NCBI GenBank assembly: GCA_019637395.1
Contig: JAHBVR010000024.1
Location: 68,826-132,825 of the forward strand
DNA from: Vulcanimicrobiota bacterium
Lineage (GTDB): Bacteria > Vulcanimicrobiota > Xenobia > Xenobiales > JADMJV01
Reading direction: 5' to 3'
DNA length: 64,000 nt
Under the pieces are notes generated by a model. That model was given only the letters and a program-made list of their open reading frames with translations, was not told where the DNA came from and made no database searches. Positions 9,320 through 17,993 of the stretch are shown in pieces (position 1 is the stretch's first letter; each line of letters begins with the position of its first letter). The position numbers were made by a program, and so were the translations under genes.

Positions 9320-9568
9320 ATGATTGGTGCTTTAGGCGGACTGGCCGGAGGCGGCGGCGGAGCTGGTGGAATTATGGAAGCCGGCAAGGGATTGCTCGGA
9401 AAAGTTAAGGGCAAAAAGAAGAAGAAGAAGGCCAAGAAGGCTCAAGAAGCCCAGCAAGCCCAGGGCGCCCAGGGTGGCGGTGGAGGCCAGGGCGGCGGCA
9501 CTGGGATTCCCGGTGGTGTCAGCCAGATTATCGACATCGCCAAGGGTTTCACGGGCGGCAAAGCCTGA
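9320..9568 (+). CDS. Small Gly/Lys/Gln-rich protein
   Basis: An 82-residue low-complexity protein. The N-terminus is Gly-rich and mildly hydrophobic (IGALGGLAGGGGGAGG). A run of lysines follows (GKKKKKKAKKA), then Gln/Ala and Gly-rich segments, and a short amphipathic tail (SQIIDIAKGF). The ATG at 9320 has AAAGGGG nine bases upstream. A good terminator follows. The 130-bp gap before it holds no gene I can support. Function is unknown; the basic, flexible composition could suit nucleic-acid or surface binding. Confidence 0.6.
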   Translation: MIGALGGLAGGGGGAGGIMEAGKGLLGKVKGKKKKKKAKKAQEAQQAQGAQGGGGGQGGGTGIPGGVSQIIDIAKGFTGGKA

Positions 9569-9600
9569 TCTGCTCCAAACAATAAATATTTAAAATTCAC

Positions 9601-9637
9601 AACAAACTCGTCGCGTCCGGCGGGTTTGTTTGTTTTT
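9601..9637 (+). terminator. Rho-independent terminator after the small Gly/Lys-rich gene
   Basis: The arms AACAAACTCG and CGGGTTTGTT form a 10-bp stem (one T-G pair) around a 10-nt loop. A T-rich tract (TGTTTTTG) follows directly. It separates this gene from the downstream acidic-protein gene. Confidence 0.75.
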
Positions 9638-9680
9638 GTGGCGAAAAGCGAGTTCCGCAAGGGGTCAAGGAGGCGAACTG

Positions 9681-10214
9681 GTGACGAGAAAACCGATTGA
9701 TATGGGCGCACTTTCCCATGCGTTGCAAGCGCCGGTGGAACCGGACAGTGCGCCGGTGAACCTGCTGGCCGGCGCGCTGAGCAAGCGCCCTGGTTCCGCC
9801 AAGCAGGGTGAACTCGAGGAGTCGCCGCACTTGTTGGCCGTGCGTGAAGCCGTGGAGGGCCTGCGCACCGGGAAACTAACTCCCGAAGAGTATTATGAGG
9901 CCATCTCCACCGTGCACCTGCAGATTTCTGAATTGCTGGGACTGTTCGAAATGGGCCAGGTGCAGCGTGAACTGGCCAAAGCTGACGAGGAGAATCGGCA
10001 ACTGGCCGAGCGTACGCGCGACGGCTTGCAGGTGGTGGAACAGGGATTGGTGCGCCTGGTGAATTACCTGGAGAGCCAGGAAACTGCCGACTTGGAAGAA
10101 GGGTTGGCCCGGGTCGAGGCCGGTTATCTCGATTTGGATCGAACCCAGGACGACGCGCTACTTCTGGTTGAGGACGAGGAAGATGACGACGATGAGGATG
10201 AAGAGGACGAATAG
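9681..10214 (+). CDS. Hypothetical helical protein with acidic tail
   Basis: A 177-residue protein starting at GTG 9681, fixed by AAGGAGG at 9668-9674. The frame is open further upstream, but that part lies in the terminator. Residues about 60-150 are predicted helical, with heptad-like Leu/Glu patterning. The last ~15 residues are almost all Asp/Glu. No known domain was recognised. It lies nine bases upstream of the large TPR gene on the same strand, so the two may be cotranscribed and work together. Confidence 0.65.
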   Translation: MTRKPIDMGALSHALQAPVEPDSAPVNLLAGALSKRPGSAKQGELEESPHLLAVREAVEGLRTGKLTPEEYYEAISTVHLQISELLGLFEMGQVQRELAKADEENRQLAERTRDGLQVVEQGLVRLVNYLESQETADLEEGLARVEAGYLDLDRTQDDALLLVEDEEDDDDEDEEDE

Positions 10215-10223
10215 ACCAGGTCT

Positions 10224-13200
10224 ATGAGCGACACAGAACAGAAGATTCAAGAGGCCATCGAGCTTCATCGGGCAGACAAGACGGCGGACGGCCTGGCTAT
10301 CCTGGATGAGCTGATTCCTACCCTGGAAGACCAGCGCGTGGCGCTTTTTGTGCGCGGCTGTCTGCGCGTGGGCAACGAGGACGCTCAGAACGCCATCGTG
10401 GATTGGGAGCAGGCTCTGGATGGAGATCTGCAGTTGGCCTCGGCTTTGCATTCGCAGCACACCGCCCTGGTCGACAAAGCACTTTACGACTTTCACTTCG
10501 AGACCACGGTGGAAGCCAACGACGCCAATGTTCATAGCGCCTTGGGGCGAGCTTACCGGCTCTTCGGGCGTTTCGATGAAGCCATCACCAGTCTGGTACG
10601 CTCCACCGAATTATCACGCAGCATGTGGCGCGACGGAGTGGCCGCGGCCGAGTTGCAACTGAAAATGGGCATGGTCGAACAGGCCCAGGTGCTGGTTACC
10701 GGCCTGCTGGAAACGCGCCAGGATAACGGCGAGCTGCATTTCCAGGCGGGCCGTATCTTTCAAATGCAGAACTCGCTGGCTTTCGCGCTACGCCATCTGG
10801 AGCGAGCCGTTCAATTGGAGCCGGAGGATTGGCGCCCACGTCTGTCGCTGGGTGAAATTTACGTGCTACAAGCTCGTTTCGATCAGGCCGAGCCGCAATT
10901 GAGCAAAGCCCTGCAGCTTCAGCCCAGCGCCCGTGCTCACTTGTGCATGGCCGAGTGCGTTAAAGGCTCTTACCGTTTTGATGAGGCCCTGCAGCATCTG
11001 CGCAGCGCGGTGGAATTGGAGCCGCGCAATCTGACGGCTTTGACGGAGCTGGGCTCCCTGGCGCTGCAATTTGGCGATTTGGAACTGGGACAGGACTGTT
11101 TGCGTCGTGCTCTGGAAATCGATCCGAGCCGTGCCGAACTCTATGGCTTGCTGGCCAAAGCGGCTCAGCAGAAAGGCGATGCCGAAGAGGCCATCAGTTC
11201 TTACCGGAAATTGTTGGAGCTCTCGCCCGGCGAGGCTCAGCCCAATCATATCTTGGGCGGCCTGCTCGCCGCCCGCGGGGAAAATGGCGAGGCGGCCCGT
11301 TACCTGGAAAAAGCTCTGGAGTTGATGCGCGAGGACGTGCAGGTGACCTTGGACCTGGCCCGCGTCTACCTGTCCCTGGGCAAGAATTCCGAAGCCATCA
11401 AGTTATTGCGCGATAGCTTCGCGCGCAATCCTCATCACTCCGACACCAAGGCGTTGCTGCAGCAGCTCGACCCCGCGGCCGTCCCGGTCGACCGCACCCT
11501 GACCGTGAGCAGCGGTCCGGTGGAGGAACACAATCCCTGGCTGGATTCGAGTGAACGGGAGCCGGAGCTGGTCATCTTCGAAGGTCATATGAAGCAGGGC
11601 CGGGCTCTGCTGGCCGAGGGACAGGAGGGCGACGCGCTCAAGTCCTTCCGTGCCGCCCTGACTCTTCGCCCCAAGGACCGCGACTGTCTGGTGGAAACGG
11701 GGCGCCTCTACGCGCGCCGCGGCATGTTGGGATTGGGGGCGGACCTTTTACAGCAGGGCTATGCCCTCAATCCTCAGGATTTCTCGCTGCTGCCTGAATT
11801 GATGGACTGTCTGGTTCGAGCCGATGAAATGGAGCGAGACGAAACGCTGGCGGCGCTGGTGTTGGGATTGCCGGCGAATCTCAACCGGCAGGGTTTTGTC
11901 GAGGCGCTGGCGCCTTTGCGGGGCAGCGTAGCGATGGACGAGCTGACCGACATCGTGGTCCAGGGTTTGCTGTCGCGCTTTCCCAGCGACACCGAGCTAA
12001 GGGCTCGTTGGGAGCAACTGAAGGTGGCTTCTTCGGTGGTCGAGGAACCGGTAGTCGAACCCGGTCCGGACGGCTTTGAAGAGCCCACCGCCGCCGAGCC
12101 TGCCCAGGTGGTCGAACCGGGACCGGATGGATTTGCCGGGCAGGCGGTGGAAACGGGAGGGGGGGCAGAGCTCGCTCCTCAACCCGCTGCTGTTGCGTTG
12201 ATGGATGAGCCCGTGCCGCAGGCGACGTTGGAGCCGGTGGCGGTCGACGCGGTCCCGGAACCGGAGCTGCTGGTAGAATCTGTGCCTGACCCCCTGGCTT
12301 TCGAGCCCTTGGCGGCGGAGCCTGAGCCTGAGCCTGAGCCGGTGGCGGTGGAGCTTGAGCCGGTGGCGGCCGAGCCTGAGCCGGTGGCGGCCGAGCCTGA
12401 GCCGGTGGCGGCCGAGCCTGAGCCGGTGGCGGTGGAGCCCGAGCCGGTGGCTGTGGAGCTTGAGCCGGTGGCGGTGGAACCTGAGCCGGTGCCTATGGAA
12501 CCTGAGCCGGAAGAGCCGGCTGAAGTGGCTATTCCCGAGCCGGAACCGGCGCCTGAACCTGAGTTCGAGCCCGCAGCTCCGATGCTCCAGGCCACGGTGG
12601 CAGTGGTTCCGTCTGAAACTAGACCCTGGGTGGAGGGGGAATTGGTGGAAGTCAGTTCCGTCCACCTGGACGTGTGGCGCGCTCAGCCTCGCTCACAGGA
12701 ATCGGGCAGCCCGGCTGAGCTGCTGCGCCAATTCGCCTGGAACCTGTCCGGTCAGGGCCACTACCGGGAAGCCGTGTTGACTCTCAGCCAGGCCTTGGAG
12801 TGGGAACCCACGGTAGGAGCCGCCTGGTTGGAGCAGCTTCTGGGTCAGTGGTGTGACCACCTGGAGCAATCGGGCCAGCCGGAGGCAGCGCTGCAGGTGT
12901 GCCAGAGCAGGGTCGAACTCTTTCCCGATCAACCCGACGCTGCTCGTCGCCTCAAGGAACTCACCCCGGTACCGCCTCCACCCGTTGAGGAGGAGGTGCC
13001 GGTGGAAGATCTGAGCCAGGCTTTGGAAGCGATGCGCCACCATCCGGGTAATGAAGGATTGATCCTCAGGACGCTGGCGCTTGGAGAGGGCCGTGACGAG
13101 GAGTTGCTCAACGTCTTTCGGGTGCTGATTCGCGACCACGCTGACGAGCCGCTGCACTTCCGTAATTTCGCGCGCTGCTACTTGAAGCAGAACAAGCCGA

Positions 13201-13349
13201 TTCTGGCGGTTGTTCAGTATCAGAAGTTCCTGGTGGCCCGCCCCACGGCCGAAGGTTACCGGGAACTGGCTGAAGCCTACACCCTGCTCAAGCGCGACAA
13301 AAACGCCGCCGATGCCCTGCGCAAAGCCGAAGAGCTAGCCTCGGGGTAG
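10224..13349 (+). CDS. Large TPR-repeat protein with Glu-Pro-rich linker
   Basis: A 1041-residue scaffold protein. Residues ~1-410 contain tandem tetratricopeptide repeats (for example [18 protein letters not shown]). Another TPR block covers ~455-600, and a third covers ~830-1041. Between ~605 and 790 lies a Glu/Pro/Val/Ala linker dominated by the heptapeptide EPVAAEP, encoded by a 21-bp tandem repeat. There is no signal peptide or membrane segment. TPR arrays bind partner proteins, and the EP linker probably acts as a stiff spacer between TPR modules. The partner is unknown. It faces the pseudopilin operon tail to tail. Confidence 0.85.
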   Translation: MSDTEQKIQEAIELHRADKTADGLAILDELIPTLEDQRVALFVRGCLRVGNEDAQNAIVDWEQALDGDLQLASALHSQHTALVDKALYDFHFETTVEANDANVHSALGRAYRLFGRFDEAITSLVRSTELSRSMWRDGVAAAELQLKMGMVEQAQVLVTGLLETRQDNGELHFQAGRIFQMQNSLAFALRHLERAVQLEPEDWRPRLSLGEIYVLQARFDQAEPQLSKALQLQPSARAHLCMAECVKGSYRFDEALQHLRSAVELEPRNLTALTELGSLALQFGDLELGQDCLRRALEIDPSRAELYGLLAKAAQQKGDAEEAISSYRKLLELSPGEAQPNHILGGLLAARGENGEAARYLEKALELMREDVQVTLDLARVYLSLGKNSEAIKLLRDSFARNPHHSDTKALLQQLDPAAVPVDRTLTVSSGPVEEHNPWLDSSEREPELVIFEGHMKQGRALLAEGQEGDALKSFRAALTLRPKDRDCLVETGRLYARRGMLGLGADLLQQGYALNPQDFSLLPELMDCLVRADEMERDETLAALVLGLPANLNRQGFVEALAPLRGSVAMDELTDIVVQGLLSRFPSDTELRARWEQLKVASSVVEEPVVEPGPDGFEEPTAAEPAQVVEPGPDGFAGQAVETGGGAELAPQPAAVALMDEPVPQATLEPVAVDAVPEPELLVESVPDPLAFEPLAAEPEPEPEPVAVELEPVAAEPEPVAAEPEPVAAEPEPVAVEPEPVAVELEPVAVEPEPVPMEPEPEEPAEVAIPEPEPAPEPEFEPAAPMLQATVAVVPSETRPWVEGELVEVSSVHLDVWRAQPRSQESGSPAELLRQFAWNLSGQGHYREAVLTLSQALEWEPTVGAAWLEQLLGQWCDHLEQSGQPEAALQVCQSRVELFPDQPDAARRLKELTPVPPPPVEEEVPVEDLSQALEAMRHHPGNEGLILRTLALGEGRDEELLNVFRVLIRDHADEPLHFRNFARCYLKQNKPILAVVQYQKFLVARPTAEGYRELAEAYTLLKRDKNAADALRKAEELASG
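12336..12503 (+). repeat. In-frame 21-bp tandem repeat encoding EPVAAEP-type heptapeptides
   Basis: Eight consecutive 21-bp units start with GAGCCGGTG and differ mainly at GCGGCC/GCGGTG and at the last codon. They sit inside the TPR gene and code for its Glu-Pro linker. The three central copies are identical, which suggests recent slippage and length variation between strains. Confidence 0.85.
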
Positions 13350-13353
13350 ACCC

Positions 13354-15657
13354 TTACTGGATGGTAAAGAAGATCTTCTCCAGACGGAGATGATCGCGGT
13401 TGCCGTTGTCGGTGGTGTGGTTGGTCTTTAACTGGCTGTCGACGAGTTCACGGTCATAGATCAGATCCAGGGTGCGTGCTCCGTTAACGGTCACGTCTCC
13501 ACCCGCCATGGCCGCGCCTTCGAGCCGGAACGACTTGTTCGGCGCGTTGATGATCAGGTCTCCGTCAGCGTAGAGCAGGCCCTGATAAAACATCTCGGGC
13601 ACCTGGGCGGAGGGGTTGGCCAGATAATCTTGCAGGCTTTTCTTGTAGCTTTTGGCCCACTGCGCCATGGTGCTGACCATGTTGGAAAGGCGGGCTTCGG
13701 TATCGCTCCCATGAGCGGCCATATCGATCCAGGAGGCGTCGCCCTGGCCATGGTTGTAGCCGGCCGCCAGCGTCTGAATGTATTCCTTCAAGCGCACGTA
13801 CTGCTCGATGGTGGTTGTGCCCGTCCAACCCGGTCCCCAGACCGGCTCGGGGAAGTTGGTATGCAGTTCGGTATTGAGTTGATTCCAATAGGTTGCGGGT
13901 GAGCTGGATAACTGGGTGGTCTTCAGGCTTTGGGTGATGGTGGCCCGTTGCGCTCCAGTCTGGGTCAGCCAGTTGTCGAAGGGAGCCCAGTCGCCTCCGG
14001 CAAAGGTGTTGATGGCGTCTTTGAAGATGGGATAGTCCATGCTGACGGGCTCGCCGGGGAGTTGGGGTTCCGGCTCGGTGGCCGGGTTGATGGTCAGGTT
14101 GCGGGCCTTGACCACCACTCCCAATTGAGGGGCGGCGCGCAAACCCGAGGAGGCTTTCACGGTCATGTCGCCGCCCGAAATCATACTGCCGTAGCCGATG
14201 GCTCCGCCCGGGATGTCGATGTCACTGTTGGCCACCAGGGCGGCCATGTATTTGGCCGGATCGTTCAAGGCTGCTTCCAGGCCGTCGTTCAGCGATTGCT
14301 GGACGGCCACGCCGCCGGGAGTGAACTCATAGCCAAACAGCACTTCGGGCAGGCGGGCACCGTCGGCCGTTACCCGGAAGGCCCCGTTGCATTCGACCTT
14401 GTAGCCAGGTTTGATAGCCAGCTGGGCAGTCAGTACATTGACCAGCAGGCCGGGCTGAATTTCATGCACGGTCGCTTGCGGAGGATTGAGCAAAGGCTGG
14501 CCGTTGGCACCGGTGAAGCCGGCGTCGGTGCCCTCGTCGTAGCCCCAGTTTTCCGCGCCCGACTCCGATAGGGGAGCGCTGGGCACGGTGGGCGGATCGA
14601 GTTGGACGGAACCCTGCCGGGCATTAGCCGCCAGCCAGATATGGCCATCGGGATCGATCAACTGGTCATAGACCGAAGTTTCTCTTTGGTAGCGTTGGCA
14701 AGAGCCGGAGTTTCCTCCATCCAGTGAGCCCGGAGGTGGGGGCTCATAGTATTGGATTTGTTGTTCGATGTAGCGGACGTGGGTCAGGCCGCCGAAATGG
14801 TATTCTCCAGGCTTGGCCTGCGAGACTTTGCCGGGATCGTCCGGCAATTTAAAATTGGCGGGATCAAACGTGGGAATGGTCGGCGGTCCCTGCCCGACCA
14901 GGTAAGTACCGGAACTGGCCGTATTGGCCGCATCTAACTCCTCATCCGTCTGTTGTTGGGTATTCGCCAGGAACAATTGGTTCGATTCGGCGGATCCGTT
15001 TTTGAAGAACTGGACGTTGGCGGCGTCCGGCAACCTCAGTTCGGTGCCGGCACGCATGCGATTGACGTAAGGATCACGGCTTTCCATGCGGATCAAGCCG
15101 GTAACACCGCTCAGATCGGCTTTCTTCTTCGAGACCAGGGAGTCATAGGAGATCGGTACCTGACGTAAGATCGTGTCCATACGGCGTACGGCGCTGCCGG
15201 AGCGGGCAACGCAGACCAATCGGCAGCTACGAGCCGGAATCGAGTAGTCCCCGTGGGGGTCGACCAGGCGGTTGGCCAGATTATTATAGATGGTCAGGTC
15301 GAATGTAACGGCGCTCGGACCATCGAAGTCTCCCTCGGGTTGAATGGCGCCGTGCAGAATCTTCTTGCCTCCCACCAGTTGAGTTTGGATGCGGGCAGTG
15401 GGATGCAGCGCCGGATAGTTGTTAGGGCCGGAGACTGGGAAGTTCGGAGTGGTTCCCCAGGTAGGATCTTCTTCCAGGTGGTTCCAGGCGATACTGAGAG
15501 CCGTCAGGCAGGCGTCCTGAGCAGCACGCCGTTCCAGGGCATTACCCGTCAGCCGATGATTGGCGCGCTCGACCTGAATGAAAGCTCCGATCAAGGTCAA
15601 CAGGAGCGACATCACCATCAAGGTGGTGATCAGTGCAAGTCCCTTTTTACGCTTCAA
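13354..15657 (-). CDS. Minor pseudopilin-like protein (PilX/GspK type)
   Basis: A 767-residue protein, long for the family. It begins with a short basic leader (MKRKKG) followed by the hydrophobic helix LALITTLMVMSLLLTLIGAF, as in prepilins. Position +5 after the Gly is Thr instead of Glu, as is common in PilX/GspK-type tip pseudopilins. The long remainder looks like an extracytoplasmic beta-rich domain containing many Gly, Asn and Pro residues. It is the last gene of a three-gene set in PilV-PilW-PilX order. It should assemble at the tip of a type IV pilus or type II secretion pseudopilus after prepilin peptidase cleavage. Confidence 0.75.
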   Translation of the reverse strand: MKRKKGLALITTLMVMSLLLTLIGAFIQVERANHRLTGNALERRAAQDACLTALSIAWNHLEEDPTWGTTPNFPVSGPNNYPALHPTARIQTQLVGGKKILHGAIQPEGDFDGPSAVTFDLTIYNNLANRLVDPHGDYSIPARSCRLVCVARSGSAVRRMDTILRQVPISYDSLVSKKKADLSGVTGLIRMESRDPYVNRMRAGTELRLPDAANVQFFKNGSAESNQLFLANTQQQTDEELDAANTASSGTYLVGQGPPTIPTFDPANFKLPDDPGKVSQAKPGEYHFGGLTHVRYIEQQIQYYEPPPPGSLDGGNSGSCQRYQRETSVYDQLIDPDGHIWLAANARQGSVQLDPPTVPSAPLSESGAENWGYDEGTDAGFTGANGQPLLNPPQATVHEIQPGLLVNVLTAQLAIKPGYKVECNGAFRVTADGARLPEVLFGYEFTPGGVAVQQSLNDGLEAALNDPAKYMAALVANSDIDIPGGAIGYGSMISGGDMTVKASSGLRAAPQLGVVVKARNLTINPATEPEPQLPGEPVSMDYPIFKDAINTFAGGDWAPFDNWLTQTGAQRATITQSLKTTQLSSSPATYWNQLNTELHTNFPEPVWGPGWTGTTTIEQYVRLKEYIQTLAAGYNHGQGDASWIDMAAHGSDTEARLSNMVSTMAQWAKSYKKSLQDYLANPSAQVPEMFYQGLLYADGDLIINAPNKSFRLEGAAMAGGDVTVNGARTLDLIYDRELVDSQLKTNHTTDNGNRDHLRLEKIFFTIQ

Positions 15658-15688
15658 AGCCCCCCCTCTCCGAGACCTACAGTATACA

Positions 15689-16423
15689 TCAAATATTGGT
15701 CAAATCCTGTGGGTAGGTATTTTCCGGTCGGACGAACATCTGCAACTGATAGGTCTCCATTCCCTGCACAATTCCCCCGTCGGGGCGGAGTTGGCGCTTC
15801 TCCTGGAGCTTCAGCGACAGTCGGAAACTGTTGTTGCCGTCGCGGTCGACCTTGAATTCGTAGACGTTGCGGCACAAATAGGAATGCGCTGGAACGCTGC
15901 CATCGAAATTGTTGAAGCTCGGGTTGTCGCGGCAAAGATTGGCGAACTTGAGGATGGTCAGAGGAATCGGACTGATCGGGGGCGGCAGAGGATCGACTTT
16001 GAGCCGGATCAGCGCACCTCGGTCCTGGTCGTTACTGGCGTAGTAGATCCAATAACGATTCCATTTCGGCTGCGAACCGGCCAGGTCGAAGTTTTCCGTA
16101 TTGTTCGGGTCGCTCCAGTCCTTCAGACTGATCAGAGAAATCGCGTCGCGATGAACGGTGGCCGTCTCGATGGTGCGGGTGCGCGCGGAATTGTTCAGGA
16201 TCAAGACGGATTTGCCGGCGGTGCGCTTCAGGTCCGCCTGCAGTCCGTCCATCACGCGCAAGGCGTCGGCTTGAACTCCCTGGCGCTGGTTGGCCGTCAT
16301 GAAGGCTCGCGTACCATAGCGGAAAAAGAAGAAAACGATGCCCAGCACGCCCAGAAAAAGCATGCAGGCAATGGCCAGCTCCAGCACGGAAAAGGCACTT
16401 CTCTGCCTACGGTTTGGGTACAT
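15689..16423 (-). CDS. Minor pseudopilin (PilW/GspJ-like)
   Basis: A 244-residue protein with a class III signal: MYPNRRQRSA then FSVLELAIACMLFLG, with Glu at +5 after the predicted cleavage. Ala replaces the usual Gly at -1. The C-terminal part (~200 residues) is an exported globular domain with VMDGLQADLKRT, the conserved helix of GspJ/PilW proteins. The ATG at 16423 overlaps the end of the upstream pseudopilin gene by 17 bases, so translation is coupled. Confidence 0.8.
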   Translation of the reverse strand: MYPNRRQRSAFSVLELAIACMLFLGVLGIVFFFFRYGTRAFMTANQRQGVQADALRVMDGLQADLKRTAGKSVLILNNSARTRTIETATVHRDAISLISLKDWSDPNNTENFDLAGSQPKWNRYWIYYASNDQDRGALIRLKVDPLPPPISPIPLTILKFANLCRDNPSFNNFDGSVPAHSYLCRNVYEFKVDRDGNNSFRLSLKLQEKRQLRPDGGIVQGMETYQLQMFVRPENTYPQDLTNI

Positions 16424-16874
16424 ACACAATGCGGCTGCGCTTGAGGTGCATTTTACCATAGCCCTGCCGGTTGCGCGCGGCCCCTTCTTTGGATTGCCAC
16501 CAGCGGACCTCGACTTGAATCGAATAGGTGAGGCCCATGTCGTCGGTGCCGGGCACGATGTGGGCTGGAACGGAATCGACGTGGTAGGAAAATTCGGTTT
16601 GATTGGTTTCGTCGGTAAAGCTGATCCAGGCTGAGCCGTCATTGGGGGCGAGGGGATTCGCGTCAGGGTCGCGATGATGTTTGGCCAGAGCATAGATCTC
16701 TCGCTCGATGACCGTTTCGGCGAAGAAACTGCCCTGAGATACCAGGGCGTTCTTGCTGGTGGCATCCAGCATCTGCCCGAAAAGCACCATGACGGTGACC
16801 ACCATGAGGGCGAGCAAACCGGTGGCTACGACCAGTTCGCCGATGGTCAGCCCCCGTACTGCCGGCCGTTTCAT
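16407..16874 (-). CDS. Minor pseudopilin (PilV/GspI-like)
   Basis: A 155-residue prepilin with leader MKRPAVRG followed by LTIGELVVATGLLALMVV, which has the conserved Glu at +5. Length and position (first of three pilin-like genes) match PilV/GspI. It should be cleaved and methylated by a prepilin peptidase encoded elsewhere. No pilus motor or secretin gene is in this window. Confidence 0.85.
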   Translation of the reverse strand: MKRPAVRGLTIGELVVATGLLALMVVTVMVLFGQMLDATSKNALVSQGSFFAETVIEREIYALAKHHRDPDANPLAPNDGSAWISFTDETNQTEFSYHVDSVPAHIVPGTDDMGLTYSIQVEVRWWQSKEGAARNRQGYGKMHLKRSRIVYVPKP

Positions 16875-16914
16875 TTTTGCGGGTTTCTGCGCTACTTTGA
16901 ATAACCCTATGGGG

Positions 16915-17556
16915 CTACCAGGGGAAGTCCTGGGCGGCCAACCAGATCGAAGCGTAGTGGCAGGCGCTGCCCGCCATCACGAAGAGGTGCCAGACGGCGT
17001 GGCTGTATTGAAAGAAATGGGTGGCGTAAAACAGACTGCCCAGAGTATACGAGAGCCCGCCTGCCAGCAGCAGGCTGAGGGCCTTGAGGGAAAGGGCCTG
17101 CAGAAAATATGGGAAGAGAAAAACCGCCATCCAACCCATGAGCAGCATCAGAATCATCGAGATGGTCGGGTAGCGCGTGCCCCAGGTCAAGGAAATAAGT
17201 CCGCCGATGGCGGCCATGGACCAGACCAGCGCCAGCATGGAGGTGGACAGCGAATCGGGCAGGCAGAGCACGCAGAACGGCGTGTAGCTACCGGCGATGA
17301 AGAAGAAAATAGCCAGATGGTCGAGACGCTGCAGGCGTGGCTTCAGGGAGCTGCGCGGGCAGGCGTGGTAGAGGGTGGAAAAGAGGTAGAGCACCGCCAG
17401 GGTGCCGGCAAACAGGCAGGAGCCCCAGGCGGCCAGCGGACGGCTGGCCAGCCAGTGCCAATAGAAATAGACACCCAGACTGCTGAGGGCGAACCCCAGT
17501 CCGTGGGTGATAGTGTTGGCTATTTCTTCCCGGGGAGTTTCCTGGTGGGTGGTCAC
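16915..17556 (-). CDS. Hemolysin III / PAQR-family membrane protein
   Basis: A 213-residue protein with about seven transmembrane helices. PAQR hallmark motifs are visible: ITHGLGF near the start, STLYHA in helix 2-3, DHLAIFFFIAGSYTPF in the middle, and a C-terminal WHLFVMAGSACHY. The conserved Ser/His/Asp residues form a metal site in this family. Bacterial members (YqfA/YplQ) affect membrane properties; direct haemolysis is not established for most. It overlaps the upstream secreted-protein gene by four bases (ATGA). Confidence 0.92.
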   Translation of the reverse strand: MTTHQETPREEIANTITHGLGFALSSLGVYFYWHWLASRPLAAWGSCLFAGTLAVLYLFSTLYHACPRSSLKPRLQRLDHLAIFFFIAGSYTPFCVLCLPDSLSTSMLALVWSMAAIGGLISLTWGTRYPTISMILMLLMGWMAVFLFPYFLQALSLKALSLLLAGGLSYTLGSLFYATHFFQYSHAVWHLFVMAGSACHYASIWLAAQDFPW

Positions 17557-17972
17557 AGTTTCAGAGAGTGAATGAATTCCCGGTTGCGCGCCATGTCGTA
17601 AGTGGCCGAACCGGCCAGCACGCTCTGGCCTTTTACGTTGACCAGCAAGACCGAGTAGGGAACCCCTTGCTCATTGATTCCCTCCAGCTGAATGGCGGGA
17701 TGATTGGAGACGCGCGTGGTTTTTTCTTCGTAATGACCCAGGTTGGGCGGCATGGTCTTGAGCGTGAAGGCTTTCAGGGCCGGTAGCGTCATCTGCTTGT
17801 TCAGCACGATCACCAGTTGGGATTGAGCCGGATTCCCATGCTCGTAGCTATAGGCTGTCCCGTCTTTGTCGCGTTCTTTTTTATAGGGCTTGTCGAATTT
17901 GGCCCCAAAGGGCGCCGGATCGGCCCCGACGGAGGTGGCCAGTAAGAGCGCGGCCAGCAGAAGCTTTTTCAT
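17553..17972 (-). CDS. Small secreted protein of unknown function
   Basis: A 139-residue protein with a classical signal peptide (MKKLLLAALLLATSVGA). The mature part contains a mixed alpha/beta stretch ending in ARNREFIHSLKL. This ending is loosely like two other secreted proteins in the window, at 47284 (FFNSIRF) and 53502 (FFDSIAF). They may form a paralogous secreted family. It is translationally coupled to the hemolysin III gene. Confidence 0.65.
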   Translation of the reverse strand: MKKLLLAALLLATSVGADPAPFGAKFDKPYKKERDKDGTAYSYEHGNPAQSQLVIVLNKQMTLPALKAFTLKTMPPNLGHYEEKTTRVSNHPAIQLEGINEQGVPYSVLLVNVKGQSVLAGSATYDMARNREFIHSLKL

Positions 17973-17993
17973 TCCTCAGGGTTCTCGCCCGCT

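Noticed and set aside
12179-12665. Ser/Gly- and Arg/His-rich open frames opposite the EP linker of the TPR gene
   Set aside because: They arise from the antisense of the 21-bp repeat and carry no independent coding evidence.
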